A stretch of DNA of 64,000 bases from Lotus japonicus (GCF_012489685.1 NC_080043.1:16920223-16984222), one strand, 5' to 3'. Numbered from the stretch's first letter, positions 52,489-63,035 are shown. Made by a program: numbers and translations. The notes: generated by a model from the sequence alone, not told the origin.

Positions 52489-53391
52489 ATGGCCATCAAC
52501 TTCAGCTATTGGGATGATTGTGTTGACCCTGAGGATTTGGAGGCAATGTGGAATGTGCCTGAAGTAAGGACTGAATGGTTAAAAGCTGGAGAGGCGAGAT
52601 GTCAGAAGGTTCACCTCTCACGTGATCCTGATGGGCAGCCATATTTAACACAGACTGAAATGAGGGTAAGCCTGAGACACATTAGTCTACATTAATGATT
52701 TGGAAAAGTTCGGAATTGCTTTGTGCTTTGGCTTCAACCTATAAGAAACACAAACATTAGGATTTTGGTAAATCTCTCAAAAGCTACTTCATAAAACTCT
52801 TTATGTTGAATGCTTTTAGAAGCTACTCATGCCTTTTATTTTGAAAATTGTAAAATAGCTAATAGCTAAACATGCTCAGTCTCAGAATCTGGTTAACAAG
52901 TATTTGCTACCAATATTAAAAAGGGCTTTTAATTCATAATGGGAAGTCATAAAGGCTTTTTGATTTCATAGATTTAAAATGTTACTAGATCAGGATGGTA
53001 TACTTGTTTTTTTCACTCTGGATCGTTTTGTGCATTTTCAGGCTGTATCTAAGATTGTTATTGGCAGGCACTTCGATTCAGAGATAGATCCTGTATGTCT
53101 TCTTTTAGTTTAAGTATTTCATCACATTATTTCATTGTTCTGTTTTCCAATTCCTGAATAAGATTTATTGATGCTATTTTCAGCAAAATAGAAATGTGTA
53201 GTTATAGGTTTTGGATGACACTCGCTCTTTCTTTCCATACTAGGACAACAATAAACTGTAAATCTGTAATCCTGAGCATAGTGGTTTACTGCATGAATGC
53301 ATATCCTTTGGAAAAATCAACATGCATTCTCCAAATGCATGATCTTGTATTGTCACCCATGTCAATTCAATTGATTGTTTTCTTTTTCTGT

Positions 53392-53430
<39 letters not shown>

Positions 53431-56400
53431 GATGCTATTTTAAAAATAGTATAGTCTAGGATTTGTTGAAGTTGACATCAAATATTGTGAACATAAATAG
53501 TTACTCAAAATCCCATTCTTGCATACCTGAGAGGGGTGGGATAAAAGATGAAAAGATTGAAACTAGAATGTGGTATACTTTTCGATTTAGCTTGCTATAA
53601 AGTATTGCAGGATCATGGTGAGCGTCACACTATGTTATTCTTTAACCAAATTCTAACTTCCCTGAGGTAAGTTCTATAGGTCAGAGGTCTAGAGCGAATA
53701 TTATCCATGATGGAGGGCGGGGATTAACAGACACAAATATTGTGGGTGTAACAAAACTATCTTTTCTTTAGACCCTTCAACTCTTAGAAATATGCAGCAC
53801 GTTAATGATTGAAATTGATTACTTTATTAAGAATGTCATTGTCATTGTAGTTTGTAACTCGTAAGGTGTGCATTCTATCCTTGCTGCAGGGCATGATTTG
53901 TGCTATTGCTGAACTTGAAAGTGATAGGCAACTACTTGTTATGCGCTCTGGCCACAAATCTAAAGAGCCTACTGTGGGGCTTATGCAAATTTTACCCAAA
54001 ACTGCTGAGTGGTTGATGAGGTAATGGCTAGATATCGATAGCTTATTTTGTGTGCCAATCAGCAGTAAAAGTTCCTTATTTCACTGTGACATAATTATGG
54101 TTCACCAAGTTTAACTGTGGCTTACAGTGAATTAGGTTATCGTTCATATTCAGCAGAAGGGAATATTCAATTTCTATGCAAACCTTTCATAAGTGTATAT
54201 TTCGGTGCTGCTTATATTAAATGGTTGTCAAATTTCGATAAAAAGTAAGTTACAAATATTTCTCGTGATTCATGTATACAGTGTGCAGTAAAAAAAATAT
54301 TGGCCGGTGGTTACCATGAATGTTTGTTCTTAAATATTTATCACATTGAGGGGCATTTCTTGCAGAAAAAGAAGTGAGGAGTTTATTGTAAGAGCATATA
54401 AAGGTGGTACAAAGAAGGCAACTCACAAATCCACATTGTCCTTTTGGAAATCCTATTTGTCAATCAAAGGAAGTTTCCCATCTAGGTGGTTCCTTCTTTT
54501 TCATTATTGTTGAAGTCTAGTCCATTTGTTTTTTATTGAGCTTTCACAAGACTGTTTTTGCATATAAATGTTCCTGTGTATTAGGGATATAGTAATAGAC
54601 TAGTTAGTTAGTCAACTATCTTGCTTAGTTAACTAATGGTTAGATTACAATAGTCTTTATGTAAGACTATATATACTCATATACTGATCAGTGTAACCTT
54701 TACCTTTTTATAATATAATAGAATTCAGTTGTAACCGTTTTCTCTCTCTATCTCTCTCTCTAAGTTTTGTTCATTCTCAACATGGTATCAGAGCCTATCC
54801 TAGATCCATTTGTTGTGTGGAGACCTCCCATATTTGGGCCACCCGTTGTTGTTCCCACGTTCCAGTCTGTTCAAATCCTGGACGTGAGGGGGTGTGTTAG
54901 AAGTCCCACATTGGCTAGAGATAAGGCCAATCAAGTGTTTATAAGGGTTGTGCAAACCTCAACTCTTGCTCAAGCTTCTACTACTGCTGATAAGCATTCT
55001 TCTCCTGCAACTTCTTTAGTTTCTGTTTCTGCTTTACATTCCAATAAAGAGCATGTGCAATCTGCTAGTCAAGCACTTGCTCCTTCTTCTTATGATCTAT
55101 GGCACAATAGATTTGGGCACCCTCATCATGAGGCCCTCAAGCATGCCCTTAGACAATGTAGTTTAGTTGTTCCTATTAAGCCTTCTACCACTGTATGTGC
55201 TGCGTGTTGTCTTGGAAAGTCTCACAGGCTTCCTTCTCATACATCAACCTCAGTCTATTCCTCTCCCCTGCAACTTATATTTGTGGACTTATGGGGACCA
55301 GCCTCTGTTCAGTCTTCTTGTGGCTATCATTACTTCCTCACCTGTGTTGATGCCTATTCAAGGTATACTTGGATCTATCCTCTCAAGGCTAAGTCAGAAG
55401 CTTATACTAGCTTCACTCAGTTCAAGTCTATGGCAGAATTGCAGTTTAGTCACAAACTCAAGGCTGTTCAGAGTGATGGAGGGGGAGAATTCAGACCTCT
55501 TATGAAGTTTTTTGCTGATAATGGAATAGTTCATCGAGTTACTTGTCCACACACACATCACCAGAATGGTAGTGTGGAGAGGAAGCACAGGCAGGTTGTT
55601 GAGGTTGGCCTGACTTTGCTTGCTCATGCTAAGCTTCCTCTCACATACTGGGACCATGCCTTCTTAACAGCCACTTTTCTCATTAATAGGACTCCTTCTT
55701 CAGCTCTAAGCAATTTGAGTCCTTACACAAAGCTGTATAATCAAACTTTTGATTGTAAGTTTCTCAAGGTGTTTGGCTGTGCTTGCTATCCTTTTCTTAG
55801 ACCCTATGCCAACATTAAATTGGCTTTCAGATCCAAGGAGTGTCTCTTCCTTGGTTATTCCTCTAGTCATAAAGGCTACAAGTGCTTGGACAGCACAGGA
55901 CGGATCTTTATCTCAAAAGATGTGGTGTTCAATGAGGGCAAATTTCCTTACTCTGAGTTATTCCCCTCCTCAACTGCTGCAGCACCAGTACAGGCTCCTA
56001 TTTTGGCTCATATTCCTCTGTTTTCTGCCCCAGTTCAGCAACATGGTGCCCCTCCTTCACCACCTCCTGGTTTTGGAGTTGCAAGTTCTTCTTCTGAGTC
56101 TGCTGACCCAGCACCACAAGACCCTTCACCACCTCAAATGGTCACTTCTTCATCCAATGCTGACCAGATTTCTCCATCTCCTGTTGTATCTTCTGTTCCT
56201 GAGCCAGCAGCAGCCCCTTTGCATCCTACTAACACTCACAGTATGATCACAAGAGCAAAATCTGGAATTGTGAAACCTCGACTGTTTCCTACCCTTTTAT
56301 TGGCTCAGGCAGAACCTACAACAGCCAAACAAGCTTTAAAAAATCCCAAGTGGGTGCAGGCTATGCAGCAGGAATATGATGCTCTTCTCTCTAATCAAAC

Positions 56401-59400
56401 CTGGTCTTTAGTTCCTCTTCCCTCTGGCAGAAAGCCTATAGGCTGCAAATGGGTTTTTAGAATCAAAGAGAATGTTGATGGGACTATTGACAGGTATAAG
56501 GCCAGATTGGTGGCCAAAGGTTTTCATCAAAGGCCTGGCATTGATTATACAGAGACTTTCTCCCCAGTTGTCAAGCCAACAACTATTAGGGTCATTCTTA
56601 CATTGGCTGTCACTTTTGGTTGGCATATTCAGCAATTGGATGTCAACAATGCCTTTCTAAATGGCTTCTTGGAAGAGGAAGTGTACATGCACCAACCTCC
56701 TGGTTTTGAACATAAGGATAAGACTCTGGTTTGCAAACTGCAAAGGTCCTTGTATGGACTCAAACAGGCCCCTAGGGCCTGGTTTGAAAGGCTTAAAGCT
56801 GCTTTACTTAAGTATGGATTCAAGTCCAGCAAGTGTGATCCCTCCCTTTTCACTTTCTCTTCTGGACATGATAGAGTTTATCTCCTTGTCTATGTGGATG
56901 ACATTATTGTCACTGGGTCTTCTATTGCATTGATTCAGCAGCTAGTTCAGAAACTTCATTCAGATTTTGCTTTGAAACAATTGGGTGATCTTGACTATTT
57001 TCTTGGGATTCAGGTTCAGAGGCTTCAGAATGGCTCTTTAATTCTTTCTCAAACCAAGTACATCAATGATCTTCTTGAGAGGGCCAATATGGCAGATGCT
57101 AAAGGGATCTCTACACCAATGGTCAGCTCCTCCAGATTGACTAAACATGGAGCAAATTACTTGCAGGATCCAACACAGTACAGGTCCATTGTTGGAGCCT
57201 TGCAGTATGCAACTCTCACTCGTCCAGAGATTAGTTTTTCTGTGAACAAGGTGTGTCAATTCCTTTCTCAGCCTCTTGAAGAACACTGGACTGCAGTGAA
57301 AAGGATCCTTCGCTATCTAAAAGGGACTGCACATCATGGTCTGTTGCTGCAAAAGGGTTTTAGAAACCAACCTATGTCTCTTAGAGCCTACTGTGATGCT
57401 GACTGGGCTTCTGACCCTGATGACAGAAGGTCTACTTCTGGTTATGGCATTTTCTTTGGACCAAATTTGGTCAGCTGGAGTTCTAAAAAGCAAACTCTGG
57501 TTGCTCGCTCTAGCACAGAGGCTGAATATCGCAGCTTAGCCAATACAACTTCAGAACTTCTCTGGATCCAGTCTTTGCTAACAGAACTAAATGTTCCCTA
57601 TCAAACTCCTCATGTTTACTGTGACAATATGAGTGCTGTAGCCCTTACTCATAATCCTATTCTCCATGCTAGGACCAAGCACATGGAGCTTGATATTTTC
57701 TTTGTTCGAGAGAAAGTTCTTACTAAGAGTCTGATTGTGACGCATGTTCCCTCACTGGATCAAGTTGCTGACATCTTTACTAAGGCCTTGTCTCCAACAC
57801 GATTTGCTACTTTGGCTTCCAATCTCAGAGTTGTTGATAAGTTCACACTTCATCACCCACCTTGAGATTGCGGGGGTGTATTAGGGATATAGTAATAGAC
57901 TAGTTAGTTAGTCAACTATCTTGCTTAGTTAACTAATGGTTAGATTACAATAGTCTTTATGTAAGACTATATATACTCATATACTGATCAGTGTAACCTT
58001 TACCTTTTTATAATATAATAGAATTCAGTTGTAACCGTTTTCTCTCTCTATCTCTCTCTCTAAGTTTGGTTCATTCTCAACACTGTGTACTTTGCTATGT
58101 TCTCTATTAATATTCATCTGCAAATCTTATAGCGAGCTTGTAGTATTTTAGCATCTGTTTTATTAATGGAACATAACTTCCTGGAAAGTTTTTCTGCAAT
58201 ATGTCCTATTTTCTGGGGATGTGTATATATATAGCCATTTCCTGTAAGAGGACAAACGAGGTCAGAGAAGTCTTCAGTCTTTGCATCAACATCAAAAACC
58301 AAAATTAAAATGTGCAATTAGTGAATGAGGTGACTGTACCCATGCAACAATGCTATTCTTTTTGTAGTTTAATCTGTGCCCCTCTCTCTGTCTCTCTTTC
58401 TCCAAGCTCTCTGACTTCAATGTTGGCTATTTATTTCTCGTCCTTGCTAGAGCATGCTGTGCGTGGGCATCCACACTTTTCAATCCTTGCTTTCTCTATG
58501 TTTTTCAGGTTTTCCCCCATTCCTTTTCTGCAGTATGATGCACCCATTGGTGCAGCACTTATTGTTGCATTTCGACTTCTGGAGGATTTCATTCTCTCCA
58601 CCATTGCATCATATAATTTTTTCTTTTCTAGACATTGCGTTCTCTCCACCAAGAGAAGCGGTTCTGGAGCATTCCTAATTTTTGCTTTAGCACCATTGGG
58701 CCTTAGAATTCTTTTTATTGTTCTTGCTTGTTTCTCTTATTTGTTAATTTTGTTTTGTTCCATCTGAAAGTTTCATGTTCACACCAGACTATGTAAACAG
58801 AATAATAGATGGTAAATGGTCTTAAATTTCTTATCCTTTCAGAATATCACTAACTCCATGAAGACAAAAAGCAAAAGCTCCACTTATGCGCGATTTTTGT
58901 GTGTACGGGAATTTGTTTCACCTTTAACAGTTGTAATCAATTGGACTGTCTATGAGATGCATCTCTGTAGTATAGGGTCTTCTATGAATGAGAGGGGAAG
59001 TCCCACCATGATATAGTAATGGGAACTTGTACCAAAAGTTAGAAATTCAAGAACCGTAATTCCCAGAGCCTTCCCCAATGTAGGTCAGACCCTAGATAGG
59101 GAAAGAATACAATGCTTACAAGATTAATGAGAGAATTCGAGTAGCTCAGTCCACTCCTCTAAAGTCCAATCCAAAAACTAAATTCTCTCTCCTCTAACTG
59201 CACAAACTGTCACAGTTAGTTAGTTGCCCATTGTTCTCCTATCCTCTTATATCTTGTCTCATATACTCTCCTAATGGGTGGTCTGTCCCTATCATCCGGC
59301 AAGTTTACTAACTAAATAGAGTCAAGAAAACTAATAGAGAGAGAGATTCATGTTTATCCATGGGGTTTGCGAGACTCCGCTTAATACATAAAAATAATCT

Positions 59401-62400
59401 TCTCACTTCTCATAAACAACACTAGAGTGCCTTCTGAATTCTGATTGTAGCCAATGGTCTGATTGCCGAATCTCATCTAGTACTAACATAAGATACTTTT
59501 AGTATCAACAACAGCGTATTAAAGTATGCTGTGTGGTCTTTTTTTTGGGTTATAACTCGGAATGGAAGCTCATATTTATGTTTGTTTTTAGTATCTAATT
59601 GCTAAGAGTTCATCCTTGTGCAGGAAATCTGTTGATGATGGTCCTCCGTTGAGCAACGCTTCAGCTCCTGTTCATTGTCCGGCTGGATCTCCTATACCTT
59701 CATTAGAAAATTCAAAAGGTCACTACCTCCTCCCTATCCCCCCTTTATAACATTTTATTTCTTAAGGGTAAGATGGACAATGCATTGCCGGTTCTCACTA
59801 TATTGGTTGAAACTTGACAAGGGAACTCATTCTAATATTACATTGACCTTGCTAGACTAACATTATTCGGTTTTATTAATTTTGTACATTTTCAGGCCTA
59901 GGCTAGTTTAGCAATTTAGTAAAGTTGGGCTATTTGGTTGTGTCTATAGGCGTGAGGTTTAGTTTCGTGGCTTTTCCTTGATCTTGAAAATTTCAGAAAT
60001 CTGATCACTTTTTGATTTATTAATGGGATTCCATTTTAAAGGATTGGTGGGTGGTTATATGATATTTGCAGACCCAGAAAAGGATCTATTAGGCACTCAA
60101 GCAATTAGTTGTTAACCACTTTATCAAAATATTAACTTATCCCTTTTCTATTACTTAAGACTACTCACCGGGTCTATGTACTAAGGCTGTCTTTGGCTAG
60201 TCATTTCAGCTGGTTGTAGCTTATTTGATTAGCTTGTAAATTTTTTTGACCACACTAAACGCGTTTGGTAAATGAGCATATTTCATTAACTTTAAAGAAC
60301 ATTTGAGCTTATTTTTTAAATTTAATTATTTTTTATTTCATTTTTACCCTATGGATTTTAACAAAATTCCTCCTTTAATATTTGTTTATTATTTTGTGGG
60401 TAACATAATAAAAAATAATTAAAGGAAAGAAAGTATTTATTTTAAGTATGATTATATTTTTTTATTGTTCCTATGTTACACTTTTTCAATTATCACACCA
60501 TTTACATTATTTTTTTTTTGTTTTTTATAAGTTTTATTCGTTGAGGAAAGATGATAAGAGCTCAAAATTAACTAAGAATCCGATAACTATAATATCCTTA
60601 AAATTTACTTTTTATCACACCATTACTTGGATCATGCCTTTACTTTTAAGTTGATGATATTCATCAACTATTTATATTTTTTCTCTTATCATATGTCCAG
60701 TTCATATACGAATTGATCTAAATAATGTCAGGCTTCTGTTTTTTATTTTAATTATATTAAAAAAAAGTAATCGCTATATTGGCTAACAAGTTTTTTGCTT
60801 TGATTGGAATGAAGATGCAAGTGTTGACACATATTGGGATTCCAGAGCATCTCCAGAAGATATGGAAGCTATGTGGAATCATCCTGAGATCCATAAAGTG
60901 TGGAGTAAATCCAAACAAAAACAGGGAAAGGTGCGTTTTACTCATGACGAAAAGAAGAGACCATATCTTTCCCGGGTGGAAATAAAGGTAAGAATCTGTA
61001 ATTGCGATTAATAACTCAGATGTACTAGTAATGAATAAATTATTTTGCATTACTTGGTTTTTTCTTCTTTGTCACTTTCCCTGAAGTTGTACATTGTCAT
61101 TATGTAAGAATTTATAATTTTGATCGAAAGTGATGCTTAATAGTTTCTTAAATTTCTGGAGTAGTCTGAAAACTTAATGTCATTAATATCCTTGTACTAT
61201 TGCATCTTGTGTATGTATGCATGTCATGTAGAGTTAGATGTCCATCTGTCAGTATAGTTAGGGAGTTATGTTTGTTAGCTGTCAGCTCTCTTTATTGATC
61301 TATTGTAGCTAGATGCTTCCTAGCTCAGCTATAAACATGACATGAGAGTAGCTTGCAATGCAAACATAGTGAAAAATGGTAAACATTCAAGAGAGTTCTG
61401 TTTCTCTCTTTTTCTATCTCAAATACCATCTATGAGTTCTCAATTTCTAATATGATAGTCATAGCTTATTTCTGGGTTTGAGTCTTGTGCTTGGTGGATC
61501 TCCTCAAATATACGTACGATCCACCACCGTCATTTGGTGGTGGTGACACCAGCAATCACTTTCTGGTGCTGTGTCCTTTCTTTCCTACCAACAGTAGCGG
61601 TAGTGCTTTGTCTTCTTCTGCAGTGGTGAACTGTACTCTTGTAATTTCAGCGGAGCTAGTTGATAAAAACTTGCTGTAGAATCAACAAGTTGAAGCAGTC
61701 ATTAAGGTGTGTTAGAGATGAAGTTTAGCTTATACCTGCTGATCACTTACTTATTGGTATGTTATGCCCTTTGTGTTACTTGTGACTAGTCAGAAGTAGC
61801 TTTGGCAAACTGCAGTTTTGTCATGGTTGTGGTAGACACGGTGGTTGCAGCAGTAGTAGTCATGGCTGTGGATGGTTTTTATCCTACTTATCAGCTGTAT
61901 ATCTGTTTTGTTCATGATGCTTACAATTACTGCCACTGGTTTAACCAACATTTCATGTCTTCCTTCAATTATTAGTCTATATTTTCAGCGAGAACCTCCT
62001 TTCTTGGGATCAGGGTTGTCAACAGCGCGCTAGAGTGGCCGCTCTTGTGTATCACATAGCCTCGCACTTCAATTAATAGACTTCTTATTGGCTCTCTTAA
62101 TTTTTGAGTTCCATAGGTTAAATTGTTAAATAACTCTTCTGACCATCACTCACTCTGTGTCTTTAGTTGCTCTTGTTTTCTGTTTCGGAGTTCATACAAC
62201 AAACAAAAACTTGCATTTCACTTCCAAGATTTCATCTTCTTGGGTTACTCAACCACACATAAAGGCCTTAAGTGCCTCACACCCACAGACAAACTCATCA
62301 TTTCCGAAGACGTAGTTTCTAATGGAATCACATTCCTTACCCCAAGCTGTCCCCTCTCCCTCCACCACCCTAGCTACTATCCCTATAGCTATTACTTTCT

Positions 62401-63035
62401 CTTTCCCTTCTCCTCCTCTATAGGTTCCCTCAATGTTGTTGCAAGATCTAGCGCAGAGGAGAGTAACGTGATGTGGCTAATACTGCATGTGATAGCAATG
62501 TTATATGAATATTTATTGTATTCCTTTTTCCTCTTGCTATATCTTCAAGACTGAGTTCTATTATTTCATCAGGCATCACCAAGACTTCTTACGTGAACTC
62601 TAGGGGACCATTTAGCAGACATGTTAACTAGGCCCTCACGCAGTCCTAGGATAACATATATTTGTAACAATGTGGGCGCCTATGATATATGTGCTCCAGC
62701 TTGAGGGGGACTGTGTTGATTAGGATTGAGATATTATATGTAATATATATTTGTCGTATGGTTTCCTAATTTAGCATATTCTAATCCCTTTTAGGGATTG
62801 ATTTAAGATTGTTTTAGTATTGATTTCCTCACCTTCGTATATAAATATTGTTGTATAGGTCATTTGAGAATACCAAACATTTTCAGATCATTCTTATTAT
62901 TAAATGTTTAAAAATAAAATGTATATGAATATGTAGTATATCTGTCATATGAGTCCTTACCTTATTTATCTTTTCTTACAGGCAGTTGCGGACATAGTTC
63001 TATTCAAATACCTCAACACCTTGAAAATTAAATCT
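52489..63035 (+). CDS. Plant SLT-domain (lytic transglycosylase-like) protein, 3' end beyond window
   Basis: Eight exons here, all GT..AG and in frame: 52489-52665, 53042-53092, 53890-54020, 54128-54244, 54366-54485, 59624-59718, 60815-60987, 62982-63035; about 306 residues, continuing right. Residues 1-76 (NFSYWDDCVDPEDLEAMWNV, VHLSRDPDGQPYLTQTEM) form a module that is repeated at about 230-306 (DTYWDSRASPEDMEAMW, VRFTHDEKKRPYLSRVEIK). Between them, 77-200 read MICAIAELESDRQ, VGLMQILPKTAEWL, FGAAYIKWL and VRAYKGGTKKA, the order of motifs in the SLT lysozyme-like fold: a catalytic-type Glu, GLLQI, then AYNGG. The family is shared by land plants, but its substrate is not established to my knowledge. 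No signal or transit peptide is apparent. Intron 5 holds the young Copia element. Confidence 0.8.
53397..53427. repeat. (TC)n microsatellite
   Basis: About 15 TC units in intron 2 of the SLT-domain gene. Confidence 0.9.
54577..54782 (+). repeat. 5' LTR of the Copia element
   Basis: 206 bases, identical to the 3' LTR except at 54768. It contains a TATA-like ACTATATATACTCATA and a CT-rich 3' end, the expected promoter and leader parts of a Copia LTR. The imperfect repeat GACTAGTTAGTTAGTCAACT could act as an enhancer or regulatory palindrome. Confidence 0.95.
54782..57865 (+). CDS. Copia polyprotein fragment: pre-integrase, integrase, RT, RNase H
   Basis: 1027 codons from the ATG at the LTR/PBS border to TGA. 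After the TRIM-derived stretch come the GAG-pre-integrase zinc finger (LWHNRFGHPHHEALKHAL and CAACCLGKSHR, from about 55096), integrase D-D-E residues in FVDLWGP, QSDGGGEF and HQNGSVERKHR (55280-55580), and RT from about 56370 (GCKWVFRIKEN, YKARLVAKGF, QLDVNNAFLNG, SLYGLKQAPRAW, YVDDIIVTG near 56890). RNase H follows (AYCDADWASDPDDRRSTSGY, SSTEAEYRSL, CDNMSAVALTHNPILHARTK). No stop or shift is present. Upstream gag zinc knuckle and protease DTG/DSG are absent, so no normal Copia polyprotein can be made. The first 60 or so residues are an accident of the insert. Confidence 0.95.
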   Translation: MVSEPILDPFVVWRPPIFGPPVVVPTFQSVQILDVRGCVRSPTLARDKANQVFIRVVQTSTLAQASTTADKHSSPATSLVSVSALHSNKEHVQSASQALAPSSYDLWHNRFGHPHHEALKHALRQCSLVVPIKPSTTVCAACCLGKSHRLPSHTSTSVYSSPLQLIFVDLWGPASVQSSCGYHYFLTCVDAYSRYTWIYPLKAKSEAYTSFTQFKSMAELQFSHKLKAVQSDGGGEFRPLMKFFADNGIVHRVTCPHTHHQNGSVERKHRQVVEVGLTLLAHAKLPLTYWDHAFLTATFLINRTPSSALSNLSPYTKLYNQTFDCKFLKVFGCACYPFLRPYANIKLAFRSKECLFLGYSSSHKGYKCLDSTGRIFISKDVVFNEGKFPYSELFPSSTAAAPVQAPILAHIPLFSAPVQQHGAPPSPPPGFGVASSSSESADPAPQDPSPPQMVTSSSNADQISPSPVVSSVPEPAAAPLHPTNTHSMITRAKSGIVKPRLFPTLLLAQAEPTTAKQALKNPKWVQAMQQEYDALLSNQTWSLVPLPSGRKPIGCKWVFRIKENVDGTIDRYKARLVAKGFHQRPGIDYTETFSPVVKPTTIRVILTLAVTFGWHIQQLDVNNAFLNGFLEEEVYMHQPPGFEHKDKTLVCKLQRSLYGLKQAPRAWFERLKAALLKYGFKSSKCDPSLFTFSSGHDRVYLLVYVDDIIVTGSSIALIQQLVQKLHSDFALKQLGDLDYFLGIQVQRLQNGSLILSQTKYINDLLERANMADAKGISTPMVSSSRLTKHGANYLQDPTQYRSIVGALQYATLTRPEISFSVNKVCQFLSQPLEEHWTAVKRILRYLKGTAHHGLLLQKGFRNQPMSLRAYCDADWASDPDDRRSTSGYGIFFGPNLVSWSSKKQTLVARSSTEAEYRSLANTTSELLWIQSLLTELNVPYQTPHVYCDNMSAVALTHNPILHARTKHMELDIFFVREKVLTKSLIVTHVPSLDQVADIFTKALSPTRFATLASNLRVVDKFTLHHPP
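54783..54795 (+). promoter_or_regulatory. Primer-binding site, initiator-Met tRNA
   Basis: TGGTATCAGAGC is complementary to the 3' end of plant initiator methionine tRNA and follows the LTR without a spacer. The ATG at 54782-54784 overlaps the LTR/PBS border and opens the pol frame. Confidence 0.9.
54796..54960 (+). repeat. TRIM-derived insert replacing gag and protease
   Basis: After the primer site come about 95 non-coding-looking bases ending in GACGTGAGGGGG, a polypurine tract. TGTTAGAAGTCCCACATTGG and TTTATAAGGGTTGTGCAAAC follow, the start of an LTR with a TATA-like box. PBS, short spacer, polypurine tract and LTR start in 110 bases is the whole internal domain of a TRIM. Similar LTR starts occur at 7743 and 11942. 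The end of the insert, near 54960, is estimated. The frame runs through it without a stop. Confidence 0.55.
57877..58082 (+). repeat. 3' LTR of the Copia element
   Basis: It is offset by exactly 3300 bases from the 5' LTR and identical apart from G at 58068. It is preceded by the GATTGCGGGGG polypurine tract right after the pol stop codon. Lying sense in an intron, its polyadenylation signals could end host transcripts early. Confidence 0.95.
58083..59623. other. Rest of SLT-gene intron 5
   Basis: Intron sequence after the Copia insertion; no additional element could be identified. The frames at 58312-58767 are low in coding character. Confidence 0.5.
60190..60300. repeat. MITE-like fragment
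   Basis: GGCTGTCTTTGGCTAGTCAT, a TAGCTTATTTGATTAGCTTG inverted-repeat-like core and GCGTTTGGTAAATGAGC recall the common plant MITEs with AAACGC/GCGTTTGG near their ends. A related phrase lies in a DCN1-like intron at 17630-17710 (GGGGACAGGCTTATTGGAGC, GTCCGCATCCAAACGG). Confidence 0.35.
62008..62045. repeat. Copy 3 of the short dispersed GC-rich repeat (inverted)
   Basis: GGGTTGTCAACAGCGCGCTA is the inverse of the TAGCGC..GACAACCCT arrangement at 46-85 and 11571-11617. Confidence 0.35.
62120..62890 (+). pseudogene. Internally deleted Copia remnant with 3' LTR, in SLT-gene intron 7
   Basis: About 62200-62350 reads FIFLGYSTTHKGLKCLTPTD, the end of Copia integrase. About 62427-62470 reads VVARSSAEESNVMWL, the start of the last part of RNase H, so RT is deleted. 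62610-62705 reads DMLTRPSRSPRITYICNNVG and YDICAPA, the C-terminus, followed by the polypurine tract TTGAGGGGGA and a probable LTR from about 62714 (TGTTGATTAGGATTGAGATA). It belongs to a lineage different from the intact element at 54577. Confidence 0.75.

Larger units (their letters stand above)
54577..58082 (+). mobile_element. Young chimeric Ty1/Copia retrotransposon lacking gag and protease
   Basis: It is bounded by 206-bp LTRs (54577-54782 and 57877-58082) that start TGTATTAGGG, end CTCAACA and differ only at 54768 (T) versus 58068 (G). The primer site TGGTATCAGAGC abuts the 5' LTR, and a GATTGCGGGGG polypurine tract abuts the 3' LTR. One uninterrupted frame encodes integrase, RT and RNase H. 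Gag and protease are missing; in their place (about 54796-54960) is TRIM-like sequence. It sits in intron 5 of the SLT-domain gene in the sense direction. The flanks share CTGTG only if the first TG of the LTR is counted, so the target duplication is irregular. Gag for packaging would have to come from a relative. Confidence 0.95.
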
